A stretch of 64,000 nt of DNA from Enterococcus gallinarum NBRC 100675. Lineage in GTDB: Bacteria; Bacillota; Bacilli; Lactobacillales; Enterococcaceae. The position numbers and the translations under genes were made by a program. The stretch is from positions 1 through 64,000 of the forward strand of contig NZ_BCQE01000004.1 in assembly GCF_001544275.1 (NCBI RefSeq), given 5' to 3'. Under the pieces are notes generated by a model. The model saw nothing but the letters and a program-made list of their open reading frames with translations, had not been told where the DNA came from and did not search any database. Numbering within the stretch: the first letter of the stretch is position 1; every line of letters starts with the position of its first letter. Shown in pieces: positions 8,888 through 18,055 of the stretch.

Positions 8888-9556
8888 ATGGGTGATAATT
8901 ATAAACGTTTATTAAAACTATTTACACTATTTGGCTTCCTTGTTTTCGCATTTTCTGTTTGGGAATTCTTTCAAGGAGTCTATCCTAAACAGCAAGCACT
9001 GATTTTTCTTGTTCAAGCATTACTAGGTATTTTGTTGATCTATGTACCTGAATTCAGTAAAAAGCTGTTCCGAATTCAACTTCCCAATGCGACTATTTAC
9101 TTTTATTGGTTCTTTTTGTTGATCTCGGTCTTTATGGGAACGATTTTGCATCTGATTGAAATTATTTCCTTCTGGGATAAAGTACTGCACACAGTTAGTC
9201 CGATGGTTCTGACAGCAGTTGGTTATGGGCTGATCTGTATGTTTCTAAAAGATGTTCCAGTACGAAAAGTTTCTCCATGGCTTTTTCTTCTGATGGGATT
9301 TGCTTTTGCAGGCCTGTGTGGTGTTTTTTGGGAGTTCTGGGAGTTTATCTGCGATTCGCTTGGCGGAATGAATCTGCAGCGCTATGCGACGCTAGAAGGC
9401 ACCCCATTCATTGGCCGCGAGGCATTAATGGATACGATGGGTGACCTTTTGACCAACACGATCGGAGCTGTATTGATGGGATTGATTGCTTACTTCCAAG
9501 GGCGAGGCAAGCCTGATTATTTTGAAAGCTATCGTATCAAAAAAATTGAACAGTGA
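8888..9556 (+). CDS. DUF2238/YjdF-like integral membrane protein
   Basis: 222 residues with about six hydrophobic membrane segments. Motifs include FWDKVLHTVSPM at about 98-109, GVFWEFWEF in a late helix, and ALMDTMGDLLTNTIGAVLMG near 180-199; the charged WExxE and DTxxDLxxxxxGA patterns match the DUF2238/YjdF type as I remember it. Function unknown. GGGGAGG lies at good spacing, within the end of the preceding gene, so it is translated with it. Followed by a strong terminator. Confidence 0.65.
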   Translation: MGDNYKRLLKLFTLFGFLVFAFSVWEFFQGVYPKQQALIFLVQALLGILLIYVPEFSKKLFRIQLPNATIYFYWFFLLISVFMGTILHLIEIISFWDKVLHTVSPMVLTAVGYGLICMFLKDVPVRKVSPWLFLLMGFAFAGLCGVFWEFWEFICDSLGGMNLQRYATLEGTPFIGREALMDTMGDLLTNTIGAVLMGLIAYFQGRGKPDYFESYRIKKIEQ

Positions 9557-9564
9557 TTTTTATT

Positions 9565-9605
9565 AACTGTCTGAACTAGTAAAATTAGTTCAGACAGTTT
9601 TTTTA
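9565..9605 (+). terminator. Rho-independent terminator
   Basis: AACTGTCTGAACTA / TAGTTCAGACAGTT, a perfect 14-bp stem with a 7-nt loop, then TTTTTTTAT. Ends the 7159-9556 run. Confidence 0.92.
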
Positions 9606-9860
9606 TCCTAATGATTTCGCAAAAACTAATTTTGACAACGATCATTTTTTAGCAAAAAATTCCCCAAATTCATTGAATCCGCTTTTATCATTAAAGAAAT
9701 AACTGTTATTTAATAATTTATGTTATTGGACGAGTTCTCTTTATACCAATAATTACAAAAAGAATTGCCTGAAATACAGTGTATTTGATTTCACGATTCT
9801 CAAAAGGTCTGTTATAATATTTAACAATAAGTCGACCTGGAAGTCAGTAAGGAGATCGCC
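9606..9860. other. Intergenic region with promoter for the small membrane gene
   Basis: About 255 bp, A+T rich, without genes. A good -10 (TGTTATAAT, extended type) ends near 9819. The -35 is unclear. Confidence 0.45.
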
Positions 9861-10046
9861 ATGATTTTGACGGTATTTTTTCTTTTGTGCTGCATGATCT
9901 TTTCATCTATTACCTATGCCTTTTCTAAAGATGCACGAAAATTCGTCCAACCCCTGCCTATTAAAATCATTTTCATTGCTTCTGCGGCGATTGCCGTTTG
10001 GACAATGTTCTTTTCCGTGATTGCGCTAGTAGCTTGGGTCGTTTAA
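9861..10046 (+). CDS. Small two-helix membrane protein
   Basis: 61 residues. TAAGGAG lies 7 nt before the ATG. Two hydrophobic segments (about 1-20 and 37-60) are separated by a polar stretch with Lys/Arg (SKDARKFVQPLP). Not recognised; possibly a membrane regulator or a small hypothetical protein typical of lactobacilli and enterococci. It has its own promoter-like -10 and a terminator shared with lepB, which supports a real gene. Confidence 0.6.
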   Translation: MILTVFFLLCCMIFSSITYAFSKDARKFVQPLPIKIIFIASAAIAVWTMFFSVIALVAWVV

Positions 10047-10104
10047 AAAAGCATTCTTGCATGTTTCGAGTGAAGACTCGCTCCTGTGCAAGAATGCTTT
10101 TTTA
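10045..10104. terminator. Bidirectional terminator between the small membrane gene and lepB
   Basis: AAAAAAGCATTCTTGC pairs with GCAAGAATGCTTTTTT; A- and T-tracts flank both sides, so it can stop both converging transcripts. Confidence 0.9.
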
Positions 10105-10111
10105 CTGTGCT

Positions 10112-10681
10112 TTAAAATAATGAAATTTCACTTAATGGCCAGTAACGCAAGATAACTTTTCCTTGCATTTGATCGGCATCCACCACACCGAAAGAACGGC
10201 TATCTCTTGAAATCAGACGATTGTCTCCCATAACAAAATATTTTCCCTTAGGGACGGTAATAGAGAAATCTTCAGTGAATTGGGTCGCACTGGCGGCGAT
10301 TTGCTGGAATAATTCCCGGTAGCTATATTCCTTTTGCAACTGATCATCCGCAAATTGCTTCTTAAAATCTTCTAAGTACTCTTCTTGATACTCTTTGCCA
10401 TTGATTGTCAGGACGTCATTTTTCATCTCGATTTTATCTCCAGGCAAACCAATTAGGCGTTTCACCGCAATTTTACTGGTATCGTCCGGTTCTACGCAAA
10501 TAATCACGTCTTGCCGCTGATAACTTGAAATCTTGGAAGCAATCAAGCGTTGCCCATCAGCCAAAGTCGGATCCATTGAATGTCCGCTGACTTTGACAGG
10601 CGTTAAAATAAACAATCGAACGACAACAATCACAACAATAAAAGCGAGAATAAACCAATTCTCTTTTAAAAATTTCTGCAT
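10112..10681 (-). CDS. lepB: Signal peptidase I
   Basis: 189 residues. One N-terminal membrane helix (about 8-27) anchors an extracellular S26 peptidase that removes signal peptides from exported proteins. Catalytic Ser35 sits in SGHSMDPT and the general base Lys74 in AVKRLIGLPGD; the box-E type MGDNR and SRDSRSFG motifs are present near 152-168. A roughly 50-residue insert between these boxes is usual for Gram-positive type I enzymes. GAAGGAG is upstream, though 13 nt from the ATG. Monocistronic. Confidence 0.93.
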   Translation of the reverse strand: MQKFLKENWFILAFIVVIVVVRLFILTPVKVSGHSMDPTLADGQRLIASKISSYQRQDVIICVEPDDTSKIAVKRLIGLPGDKIEMKNDVLTINGKEYQEEYLEDFKKQFADDQLQKEYSYRELFQQIAASATQFTEDFSITVPKGKYFVMGDNRLISRDSRSFGVVDADQMQGKVILRYWPLSEISLF

Positions 10682-11038
10682 CTTATTTTATTTGCTCCTT
10701 CAACTATTTTCTCAGTAGATCCTTCATTAGAAAATAGACCTGCGTTTTGCGTTTACTTCTCAATCTTACGTTTAATTTGCCTTTTCGGCAAGTAAAATCT
10801 TTTTACGAAAGGTTTTTTTTACGAGAAACTTACCAATCTTTGTTTAATAAAAAGGAAGTTCTTAAACCACATTGACGTAGCATAATAACATGCTTGATTT
10901 TTTTCAAAAGAAAAAACCTGAAAAATAGCGGAATAGGCAGAAGACTTCATTCAGGTCTTTCCCACAGTATCAATCCGTCTATCATTCAGGTAATTCAAGG
11001 GTTATTTTCTCGTTTAAGTTAGATGACTAAGAAATCTC
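10682..11038. other. Intergenic region between lepB and clpB
   Basis: 357 bp, no gene. It holds a short hairpin TTGCC-GAAAA-GGCAA near 10773-10793 (minus strand) and a candidate clpB terminator listed separately. Nothing else is clear. Confidence 0.5.
10911..10956 (-). terminator. Possible clpB terminator
   Basis: ACCTGAA / TTCAGGT arms with a 27-nt interior, then TTTTTT on the minus strand. Weak stem, so tentative. Confidence 0.4.
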
Positions 11039-13642
11039 TTATTCACTTATCGGTGTATTTTCAAAAACAAGCTGGTCATTCAACACTTCTATCGTCACTT
11101 TTGTTTTCGGCAAAACACGTCCGGCAACGATTTCTTTAGCCAGAGGTGTTTCTACCTCCCGTGTAATGAAACGTCGCAATGGTCTTGCGCCATAAGCGGG
11201 TTCGTACGAATGCTCTGCGATCCATTTTTTGGCTTCTTCTGTAATGGATAACTGAATGTCTTGATTTTCCAAGCGTTGAGACAATTGAGCGATAATTTTA
11301 TCCACGATACCTGTAACATTGGCTAGGCTCAGTGGCGTGAACAAAATTGTATCATCGATACGGTTCAAGAACTCTGGTTTAAAATGACCGCGTAATAGCG
11401 AACGAACATTTTCAGCAACCGATTCTGGAATCGTTCCCTCACTAGTCACACCATCTAATAGTAATTGGGAGCCAATATTGCTCGTCATGATCAAGACCGT
11501 GTTTTTGAAATCTACCACTCGACCTTTTGAATCCGTCAATCGGCCGTCATCCAATACTTGCAATAAAATATTGAAAACATCTGGATGGGCTTTTTCAATC
11601 TCATCCAATAAGACGATCGTATAAGGGTTACGGCGAACAGCTTCTGTCAGTTGGCCGCCTTCTTCAAAACCAACATAACCTGGAGGTGCCCCGACTAAAC
11701 GTGACACAGAATGTTTCTCCATGTATTCACTCATGTCAATCCGCACCATATGATCTTCTGAATCAAACAGATTGACGGCTAAAGCTTTGGCTAACTCGGT
11801 CTTACCGACTCCTGTTGGCCCTAAGAATAGGAAAGAACCTAATGGTCGATTTGGATCTTGAAGACCTGCACGGGACCGGATCACCGCATCACTTACTGCA
11901 TCGACTGCCTCGTCTTGGCCAATCACGCGTTGATGAAGTGTTCCATTCAATTTCAGTAGTTTTTCCCGTTCCCCTTCTACTAATTTCGCAACTGGAATGC
12001 CTGTTAGGCGGCCAACAACTAGTGCAATTTCGTTTTCGGTCACAGATTCTTGCACCATTCGAACGCCTTCCGCTTGGTTTTTTGCTTCCAATGCAGCAAG
12101 TTCTTTTTCTAATTGAGGAATCGTTCCATGGCGTAAAACAGCAGCGCGTTCTAAATCATAATTATTTTCGGCATCTTCTAATTCATGCTTGGCTTTGTCG
12201 ATTTCTGCCCGTTTATTGGAAACCGCATTGACTTCATCTTTCTCAGTTTCCCATTGCATCTTCATGGTATTGGCTTCTTCCCGCAAATCAGCTAATTCTT
12301 CTTGCAGGTTTGCCAACCGTTTTTTAGAAGCATCATCCGTTTCTTTTTTCAATGCGGCTTCTTCAATTTCCAGCTGCATTAAACGTCGAGTGACTTGGTC
12401 GAGTTCAGTTGGCATTGAATTCATTTCTACGCGGATCGTTGCACTCGCTTCATCAATCAGATCGATTGCTTTATCCGGCAAAAAGCGATCTGTGATATAA
12501 CGATCGGATAATGTCGCTGCAGCAACTAGTGCGTTGTCATGAATGTTGACCCCGTGATGGATCTCAAAGCGTTCTTTTAGTCCCCGCAAAATCGAGATGG
12601 TATCTTCAACCGTTGGTTCCTTGACTAAAACTTTTTGGAAACGACGTTCCAAAGCTTTATCTTTTTCCATATATTGACGGTATTCGTCCAATGTTGTTGC
12701 ACCGATCGTATGAAGTTCGCCACGAGCCAGCATTGGTTTTAGTAAATTACCAGCATCCATGCTACCTTCCGTTTTGCCGGCACCCACGATATTGTGGATT
12801 TCATCAATAAATAAGATGATTCGTCCGTCAGATTTCTTGACTTCTTTCAAGACAGCCTTCAACCGTTCTTCAAATTCACCACGGAATTTTGCTCCAGCGA
12901 TCAATGCGCCCATGTCTAAAGAGAAAATCGTTTTGTCTTTTAAGTTTTCCGGCACATCTTTTCTAACGATTCGTTGCGCCAGTCCTTCAACGATCGCTGT
13001 TTTTCCGACACCAGGCTCCCCGATCAAAACTGGATTGTTTTTCGTTTTTCGTGAAAGAATGCGGATCACATCACGGATCTCTTCGTCACGACCAATGATC
13101 GGATCCATTTTTCCGCTGCGTACTTGCTGAACAAGATCCACGCCATATTTTTCTAAGGCTTTGTATTGTTCTTCTTGGTTTTGAGATGTCACACGTTCTC
13201 CTCCTCTCAAAGATTCAATCGTTGCTTTTAATTCTTTTTCATTGATTCCTTGACCTTTTAAGTAATTGGTCAATGGATGGTTTTTTAGTTTCATTAATGC
13301 GAGTAAAACGACCTCAGTCGATAAATACTCGTCGTTGAATTCGTTTTTTAGTTGGTCCGCTTCAGAAAGCAAACGAAATAAGTTTTGACTCATACTTTGT
13401 CCATATTGGACATTGCCACCCTCTACGGATGGATATTCATCTAATAATCGGTCGACTTCTTTCTCGAAAGCATCAACATCAATACCAGCGTCCGTATAAA
13501 AATTGCGGCCAAATTGATTGGCTTGCAATAAAATTTTCCATAAATGAGCGATATCGATTTCCTGATGATGGCGAGTTACCGCCACTTGTTGCGCTTCAGC
13601 AATAGCACTTTGCAAAGTTGTCGTCATTTTTTCTGGGTTCAT
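11039..13642 (-). CDS. clpB: ATP-dependent disaggregase ClpB
   Basis: 867 residues. AAA+ chaperone that pulls proteins out of aggregates with the DnaK system. Clp-N domain (1-145), first Walker A GEPGVGKT at 208-215 with Walker B FIDEIHN near 279, the long middle coiled coil (about 405-530) that marks ClpB, second Walker A GPTGVGKT at 608-615, and a C-terminal ClpB-D2-small domain ending near YGARPLRR. Start is supported by GGGGAGG. It is a single gene, controlled by a CtsR operator covering its promoter, so induced by heat and protein stress. Confidence 0.97.
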   Translation of the reverse strand: MNPEKMTTTLQSAIAEAQQVAVTRHHQEIDIAHLWKILLQANQFGRNFYTDAGIDVDAFEKEVDRLLDEYPSVEGGNVQYGQSMSQNLFRLLSEADQLKNEFNDEYLSTEVVLLALMKLKNHPLTNYLKGQGINEKELKATIESLRGGERVTSQNQEEQYKALEKYGVDLVQQVRSGKMDPIIGRDEEIRDVIRILSRKTKNNPVLIGEPGVGKTAIVEGLAQRIVRKDVPENLKDKTIFSLDMGALIAGAKFRGEFEERLKAVLKEVKKSDGRIILFIDEIHNIVGAGKTEGSMDAGNLLKPMLARGELHTIGATTLDEYRQYMEKDKALERRFQKVLVKEPTVEDTISILRGLKERFEIHHGVNIHDNALVAAATLSDRYITDRFLPDKAIDLIDEASATIRVEMNSMPTELDQVTRRLMQLEIEEAALKKETDDASKKRLANLQEELADLREEANTMKMQWETEKDEVNAVSNKRAEIDKAKHELEDAENNYDLERAAVLRHGTIPQLEKELAALEAKNQAEGVRMVQESVTENEIALVVGRLTGIPVAKLVEGEREKLLKLNGTLHQRVIGQDEAVDAVSDAVIRSRAGLQDPNRPLGSFLFLGPTGVGKTELAKALAVNLFDSEDHMVRIDMSEYMEKHSVSRLVGAPPGYVGFEEGGQLTEAVRRNPYTIVLLDEIEKAHPDVFNILLQVLDDGRLTDSKGRVVDFKNTVLIMTSNIGSQLLLDGVTSEGTIPESVAENVRSLLRGHFKPEFLNRIDDTILFTPLSLANVTGIVDKIIAQLSQRLENQDIQLSITEEAKKWIAEHSYEPAYGARPLRRFITREVETPLAKEIVAGRVLPKTKVTIEVLNDQLVFENTPISE

Positions 13643-13685
13643 TGTTCTACCTCCCCGTCATTTCTAGGATTTCTCCTACTTTTTT

Positions 13686-13738
13686 AGTATACCACTTTGG
13701 TCAGTAATGGTCAAAAGATATACAATGACTTTTTGACC
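13686..13738 (-). promoter_or_regulatory. clpB promoter overlapped by CtsR operator
   Basis: Minus strand TTGACC (13709-13714), 17-nt spacer, TATACT (13686-13691). On the plus strand GGTCAGT-AAT-GGTCAAA (13699-13715) matches the CtsR heptad repeat GGTCAAA-N3-GGTCAAA and covers the -35. A third half-site GGTCAAA (complement of 13732-13738) lies upstream. Confidence 0.85.
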
Positions 13739-13761
13739 TTTCTTAGCAAAAAAAGCGAAAG

Positions 13762-13791
13762 TTGACACAAGGAAAGTCAAGATGTTATGCT
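13762..13791 (+). promoter_or_regulatory. Promoter of the ABC-F leader and gene
   Basis: TTGACA at 13762-13767, 18-nt spacer, TATGCT at 13786-13791. It points away from clpB and precedes a 240-nt leader. Confidence 0.75.
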
Positions 13792-13821
13792 TAATGAACA
13801 ATTTCTATGGAGGATCAGCAG

Positions 13822-13890
13822 ATGTCACGCTACTATTTTAAGTTTATCAGAAAATCTGCTCTTAACAGGAAAACGATGAAGCATTGTTAA
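13822..13890 (+). CDS. 22-residue leader peptide of the ABC-F gene
   Basis: Short ORF starting MSRYYFKFIRKS and ending TMKHC, with GGAGG 6-10 nt upstream. It is basic and aromatic and has no family match I know. It sits between a clear promoter and the ABC-F gene, as leader peptides do in antibiotic-induced attenuation. Its codons overlap the left arms of possible hairpins: CTTAACA/TGTTAAG around its end, AGCAGATG (its start region) with CATCTGCT at 13911-13918, and GATGAAGCA (13875-13883) with TGCTTCATC (13915-13923). Confidence 0.65.
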   Translation: MSRYYFKFIRKSALNRKTMKHC

Positions 13891-13970
13891 GAGCCTACAA
13901 GCGCCTAGCGCATCTGCTTCATCAAAAACTCGGAATGAGGTTTTTTTCTCATGCCTTAGTTTTTGATGGA
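13885..13970 (+). promoter_or_regulatory. Candidate attenuator in the ABC-F leader RNA
   Basis: CATCAAAAACT pairs with AGTTTTTGATG (about 13920-13969, 11 bp) around an inner stem, with TTTTTTT inside at about 13941. The CATC at its left base is also needed for GATGAAGCA:TGCTTCATC, so the two structures exclude each other. Such a switch would respond to ribosome stalling on the leader ORF. Confidence 0.5.
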
Positions 13971-14033
13971 TACTAAAAAGATTGTAAGCTGTAGACAATG
14001 TCTGTCTATGGCTTTTTTATATGGAGGAAAATC

Positions 14034-15557
14034 ATGTTAACTATATCAAATTTATCACAACAGTTCGGTGACAAAATCTTGTATGAAGAAGTCAACGTTC
14101 AAATCAATCGTGGAGAGAAAGTCGGATTGATTGGACGTAATGGAGCCGGAAAAAGTACCTTGATCAAAATCATTACCGGGGAGATTCTTCCTGATGAAGG
14201 ACAAGTCAATTTCCCCAAAAATCTGAACATGGGCTATTTGGATCAATATGTCAATGTCGATGAAACTCAGACCATTCGTGATTTCTTACGATCAGCTTTT
14301 GCCGCTGATTTTGAAAAAGAAGCAAAAATCGCGTCACTTTACACGGAATATGCAGAAACATTGGATGATCAGTTACTTGAAAAAGCTGGTGAATTACAAA
14401 ATCAGTTGGATCAAGGTTCCTTCTATCAAATGGATACGCTGATTGCAGATTTAGCGGAGGGGCTGGGAATTGCCATCCTTGGTATGGAGACCCCATTGGT
14501 CAATTTAAGTGGTGGTCAGCGTTCAAAATTAATTTTAGCGAAAATGCTTCTGGAAAAGCCTGATATGTTGATTTTGGATGAGCCCACCAATCACTTAGAT
14601 GATGAGCACATCAAATGGTTGGTTCAATTTCTGCAAGATTTCAATGGCACCTATTTGGTGGTTTCTCATGACCAACAGTTTCTCAACCAGATCACAACCC
14701 ATATCATTGATATTGAATTCGGAAAATTAACGAAATATACCGGCAACCTCGAAAAATCCCTGAAACTCAAAGCATTGCAAAATGAAAGTTATTTGAAACA
14801 ATATGAAGCCCAACAGGCACATATCAAGAAAACGGAAGCCTATATTCGTAAATATAAAGCTGGTTCTCGTTCTACGATGGCCAAAAGCCGAGAAAAACAA
14901 TTAGCGAAAATCGAACGATTAACGCCACCAACGGATGCGCCGACACCGCATATTGCTTTTCCTTATGCCCCTATCGTTACAACATTAGCACTGGAAACAA
15001 CTCACTTAGAAATTGGCTATGAAAAGCCGCTGTTGCCGCCAATCGATTTGACGGTACGCTACGGTGAAAAAATCGCTATTCGTGGGTTTAATGGGATTGG
15101 GAAATCGACGTTGATCAAGACACTCTTGGGTCAGATACCTGTTATCAATGGGGCCGTTTCTTTTCCCCAACACACAGAATTCAATTATTTCTCGCAAGAT
15201 TTGATCTGGGAACAACCGTTACAGAACCCTTTGCAATATTTGAGCGACAAATTCCCTAAAGCCACTATCAAAGAACTTCGACGCCAACTATCCCGCGCTG
15301 GATTACCCAGTCAGTTGGCGCAAGAAGCGTTGAAATCATTGAGTGGTGGCGAACAAACAAAAGTCAAACTCGCTGAAATGATGATGATCAAGAGCAACTT
15401 CCTCCTATTGGATGAGCCCACCAATCATATTGACCAAGCCACCAAAGATAATCTGAATGCAGCACTGGCTGATTTTCAAGGAACTGTCTTAGTGGTTTCC
15501 CACGAAGCCGATTTCTACGAAGACTTTGCAGATCGAATCATTGAATTAAGTGAATAA
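14034..15557 (+). CDS. ABC-F family ribosome-acting ATPase (YfmM-like)
   Basis: 507 residues from the ATG at 14034, which follows GGAGG by 7 nt; an in-frame ATG 36 nt earlier has no site. Two ABC domains without membrane segments: Walker A GRNGAGKS (34-41), signature LSGGQ (158-162), LDEPTNHLD (181-189); second Walker A GFNGIGKS (351-358), LSGGEQ (436-441), LLDEPTNHID (458-467). The charged linker at about 240-300 is the arm that reaches toward the ribosomal P site or exit tunnel in ABC-F proteins. Closest recalled relative is Bacillus YfmM. It may resolve stalled ribosomes or protect against ribosome-binding drugs; the attenuator-like leader favours inducible expression. Confidence 0.85.
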   Translation: MLTISNLSQQFGDKILYEEVNVQINRGEKVGLIGRNGAGKSTLIKIITGEILPDEGQVNFPKNLNMGYLDQYVNVDETQTIRDFLRSAFAADFEKEAKIASLYTEYAETLDDQLLEKAGELQNQLDQGSFYQMDTLIADLAEGLGIAILGMETPLVNLSGGQRSKLILAKMLLEKPDMLILDEPTNHLDDEHIKWLVQFLQDFNGTYLVVSHDQQFLNQITTHIIDIEFGKLTKYTGNLEKSLKLKALQNESYLKQYEAQQAHIKKTEAYIRKYKAGSRSTMAKSREKQLAKIERLTPPTDAPTPHIAFPYAPIVTTLALETTHLEIGYEKPLLPPIDLTVRYGEKIAIRGFNGIGKSTLIKTLLGQIPVINGAVSFPQHTEFNYFSQDLIWEQPLQNPLQYLSDKFPKATIKELRRQLSRAGLPSQLAQEALKSLSGGEQTKVKLAEMMMIKSNFLLLDEPTNHIDQATKDNLNAALADFQGTVLVVSHEADFYEDFADRIIELSE

Positions 15558-15567
15558 GTACGACACT

Positions 15568-15642
15568 AAAAAAATCTCGAAGAAGTGCCGAAATTTCAGC
15601 GAACTAGCTGAAGTTTTTGAGGCATGCCTTCGAGATTTTTTT
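15568..15642. terminator. Long bidirectional hairpin terminator
   Basis: AAAAATCTCGAAG pairs with CTTCGAGATTTTT, with further inner pairing AAATTTCAGC / GCTGAAGTTT around a GAACTA loop. Flanking A and T tracts allow termination of both the ABC-F gene and the converging flippase-like gene. Confidence 0.85.
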
Positions 15643-15685
15643 GATTCAGATTTAATAGGAGAAAGAAAAAGTTTCATTCCTTTGC

Positions 15686-16711
15686 TCACGCTTTTTCGTT
15701 CTTCAACTCTTCCAACTCAGCACTCATCGTTTTGCGTTTTTCCAAAATGACATAGACGAAACCGATCACGAATGGCCAAATAAAAGTAGCAAATCGATAA
15801 AGCAACATCGATGACGCTGCATCAACAGTCCCTACCATTGGTCCAAAAAGTAACATATAAACAAATTCAAACGAACCGATTCCAGCCGGCGTAGGAATAA
15901 CACCCGATAGGATCACTGCAAAGCTGACAAAAGAAAGCGTCAGTAAGAAGTCGATTTCTGGATGTTTAGGCGCCAATACTACATAAGGAATCACATACCA
16001 AGCAGCCAATTTAACAACATTCCAGAAATAGATCCGCAAAAAAGCGGTACGATCATGGAGAATCGAATAGACTGTCTCCCGTAACGAGTAAATCTGCGTA
16101 TTGCAAGTATCGATGATTTTGCGCATGCTCTTACTTTTGAAAAGTTTGTCGCTGATTACCACAAAAGCCACTTGAACGTTGACACTTACAGAAAGTGCAA
16201 GCAAAAAGGCAATAATTAGAAAAGTAACGACCATACCAGCTAATATCACCCAAATCATATTTGGGGCTTTCTCATAGAATAAAGAAAATTGAATCACTAA
16301 CCCTGCGATAGCATAAGTCAAGACCGCCAATTTATACATGACCATATGCAACGTAGTCACACCTACACCTTGTGACAATTTCAAACCATTTTTACGATAA
16401 AAATTGACTTCTGATATCAACGTCCCAGCACCAAAAGTAATAATTCGATAGAATCCAGAGTAACAAACGGTAAATAAGCCGTCTTTCGTTGTAAACTCCG
16501 GTTGAAATCCTACAGCGATCTCTTTGACGGAACGGCCTTCAATAAATAAGTAAATTGTTCCTAACGCCATCACTGCTGTAACGATCGACAGACTGGTTTG
16601 TCTTAATTCCGCCAAAATATCAGTCATAGAGCTGCGAATAAAATAGTACATCGCACCTAAGATCACTACCATTAATAGCAGGTTTAAGGCAAATTTCACT
16701 TTTGCTTTCAT
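15686..16711 (-). CDS. LPG-synthase-type transmembrane (UPF0104/YbhN) protein
   Basis: 341 residues from the ATG at 16711, chosen because AAGGAG lies 6 nt upstream (an in-frame start at 16729 has none). About eight membrane helices, with GVIPTPAGIGSFEFVYMLLF near 270-290, the conserved Pro/Gly motif of the lysylphosphatidylglycerol-synthase transmembrane family. It lacks the MprF cytosolic synthetase domain, so it corresponds to the flippase-like half only. Probably handles lipid or glycolipid traffic in the membrane. Follows the DUF1294 gene after 10 nt, likely co-transcribed. Confidence 0.8.
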   Translation of the reverse strand: MKAKVKFALNLLLMVVILGAMYYFIRSSMTDILAELRQTSLSIVTAVMALGTIYLFIEGRSVKEIAVGFQPEFTTKDGLFTVCYSGFYRIITFGAGTLISEVNFYRKNGLKLSQGVGVTTLHMVMYKLAVLTYAIAGLVIQFSLFYEKAPNMIWVILAGMVVTFLIIAFLLALSVSVNVQVAFVVISDKLFKSKSMRKIIDTCNTQIYSLRETVYSILHDRTAFLRIYFWNVVKLAAWYVIPYVVLAPKHPEIDFLLTLSFVSFAVILSGVIPTPAGIGSFEFVYMLLFGPMVGTVDAASSMLLYRFATFIWPFVIGFVYVILEKRKTMSAELEELKNEKA

Positions 16712-16721
16712 TTTTAACTCC

Positions 16722-16994
16722 TTAGGCAAACTTAATAAACAATAGAAGATCTACAATCACACCGAAAGCAAAAAAAATATAAAATTTACGTTTGCGTGTT
16801 TTATGGTGAAAAACGCGTTGCGCGATCAATCCACCGATTCCGCCGCCAATCAATCCCATAAACAACAGATTCCATTCAGGAACACGCCATTTTTTTCTTA
16901 CGGCTTGGTATTTATCATACCCCATCAAGCCAAAAAGATAAAGATTCGCTATAAGTAAATAAAACCACAATGGATTTTGTATAAATTCTGTCAT
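16722..16994 (-). CDS. DUF1294 small membrane protein
   Basis: About 90 residues with three hydrophobic segments. YDKYQAVRKKWRVPE (about 26-40), the LIGGGIGGLIAQRVFHHKTRKRKF stretch (split here as GGGIGGLIAQRVF and HHKTRKRKF) match the DUF1294 core of Lys-rich loop plus Gly-rich helix. Function unknown. Two adjacent ATGs at 16997 and 16994; the second has better spacing from AGGGGA. It lies between the lipid kinase and flippase-like genes, a membrane-associated trio. Confidence 0.8.
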   Translation of the reverse strand: MTEFIQNPLWFYLLIANLYLFGLMGYDKYQAVRKKWRVPEWNLLFMGLIGGGIGGLIAQRVFHHKTRKRKFYIFFAFGVIVDLLLFIKFA

Positions 16995-17014
16995 CATTTC
17001 TCCCCTGGTTGAAA

Positions 17015-17923
17015 TTATTTAGCATCCAAGTCTTCTTCTTGAACACGGACACGAAGGGCCTGTTTCATCACCTTCATTTTAACAGGCAGATTATCTGTCG
17101 GATCGCCATCAGTTCGTGTATAAACAGTTTTTTCCTGAGCACGAATCTCAATTTCATTTGCAGTAAAGTACTCGACATCTGGCACTTTCGCAATACGACC
17201 ACGTATGATCCGGGGCAAATAAAGAATGAATTCCAATAGATTGAGTTTTGGCAATAAAATCATGTGAAACAGCCCGTCATCAGGTCGTGCCAACTCGTCG
17301 AAATTGGTAAATCCGCCAGCTGAATTGGACATGACCACTGTTAACAATTGACTCTTGCCACGCCAGCGTTTTCCGTCTGCAATGATTTCCAATTTGTATT
17401 GTTTCTTTTTGAATAAATAATGGAAAAACCGCTTGGTAAAAGCGAATGGTCCAAACTGTTGTTTTTCTTCTTGCGAAGTAGCTGCTGCCGTATCGGCCAG
17501 CAATCCGATGGTCATCGTCGAGATCATCATGGAGTCATTGACCAATCCATAATCAATTTGTCGATCAGTCCCATTCAATATCGTTTCAAATGCTTCTTCA
17601 GGTTTGAGAGGAATCCCTAACATACGGGCAAAGTTATTGACCGTTCCGCCAGGAATAATTGCCACTGTCAGCTTATCTAACTGATCCACAAATGTTTGCA
17701 GCACATGATGGATTGTACCGTCTCCACCAATGATTGCAATCGTATCGATTTGATGTTCTTTCGCATTTTTTTGGATTGTTTCCGGCTCAATATCAGGATT
17801 GGAAGGTTGCAAGACTGCTTCACTTTTAGGATCATGTTCTTCTAGATAGTTCTTAAAAGACTCTGCAGTATCCTTGGCATCGCTTTTGCCAGCCGTATCA
17901 TTATATAAAACCATGATCTTCAT
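17015..17923 (-). CDS. Diacylglycerol kinase-family lipid kinase
   Basis: 302 residues. Catalytic-domain motif IAIIGGDGTIHHVL near 61-74 and the IPGGTVNNFARMLG nucleotide-binding loop near 88-101 define the DAGK/YegS/DgkB group. It phosphorylates a lipid alcohol with ATP at the membrane face. A second paralogue in the window (48970-50004) resembles DgkB more closely, so this one may use another lipid. A GTG at 17932 abuts the AGGAA site; the ATG at 17923 has proper spacing and is chosen. First of a three-gene run with DUF1294 and the flippase-like gene. Confidence 0.85.
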   Translation of the reverse strand: MKIMVLYNDTAGKSDAKDTAESFKNYLEEHDPKSEAVLQPSNPDIEPETIQKNAKEHQIDTIAIIGGDGTIHHVLQTFVDQLDKLTVAIIPGGTVNNFARMLGIPLKPEEAFETILNGTDRQIDYGLVNDSMMISTMTIGLLADTAAATSQEEKQQFGPFAFTKRFFHYLFKKKQYKLEIIADGKRWRGKSQLLTVVMSNSAGGFTNFDELARPDDGLFHMILLPKLNLLEFILYLPRIIRGRIAKVPDVEYFTANEIEIRAQEKTVYTRTDGDPTDNLPVKMKVMKQALRVRVQEEDLDAK

Positions 17924-17940
17924 ATTTTTCACTTCCTAAA

Positions 17941-17988
17941 TAAAATAGGGCTGCGAATGGTGCAGACTTCTGCATCAAGTCTCAGCCC
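17941..17988 (-). terminator. pepT terminator
   Basis: GGGCTG / CAGCCC arms enclosing an inner TGCAGA-type stem, followed on the minus strand by TATTTTATTT. Confidence 0.6.
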
Positions 17989-18055
17989 ATTATTCAACTC
18001 ATTTTTCATTATCAAGCGATATTTTTTCACTTGAAGACGAAACAAAAATAAAGTT

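Noticed and set aside
11815-13130. Several plus-strand ORFs of 100-140 codons opposite clpB
   Set aside because: They lie wholly antisense to a strongly conserved gene and have no ribosome sites or family features.
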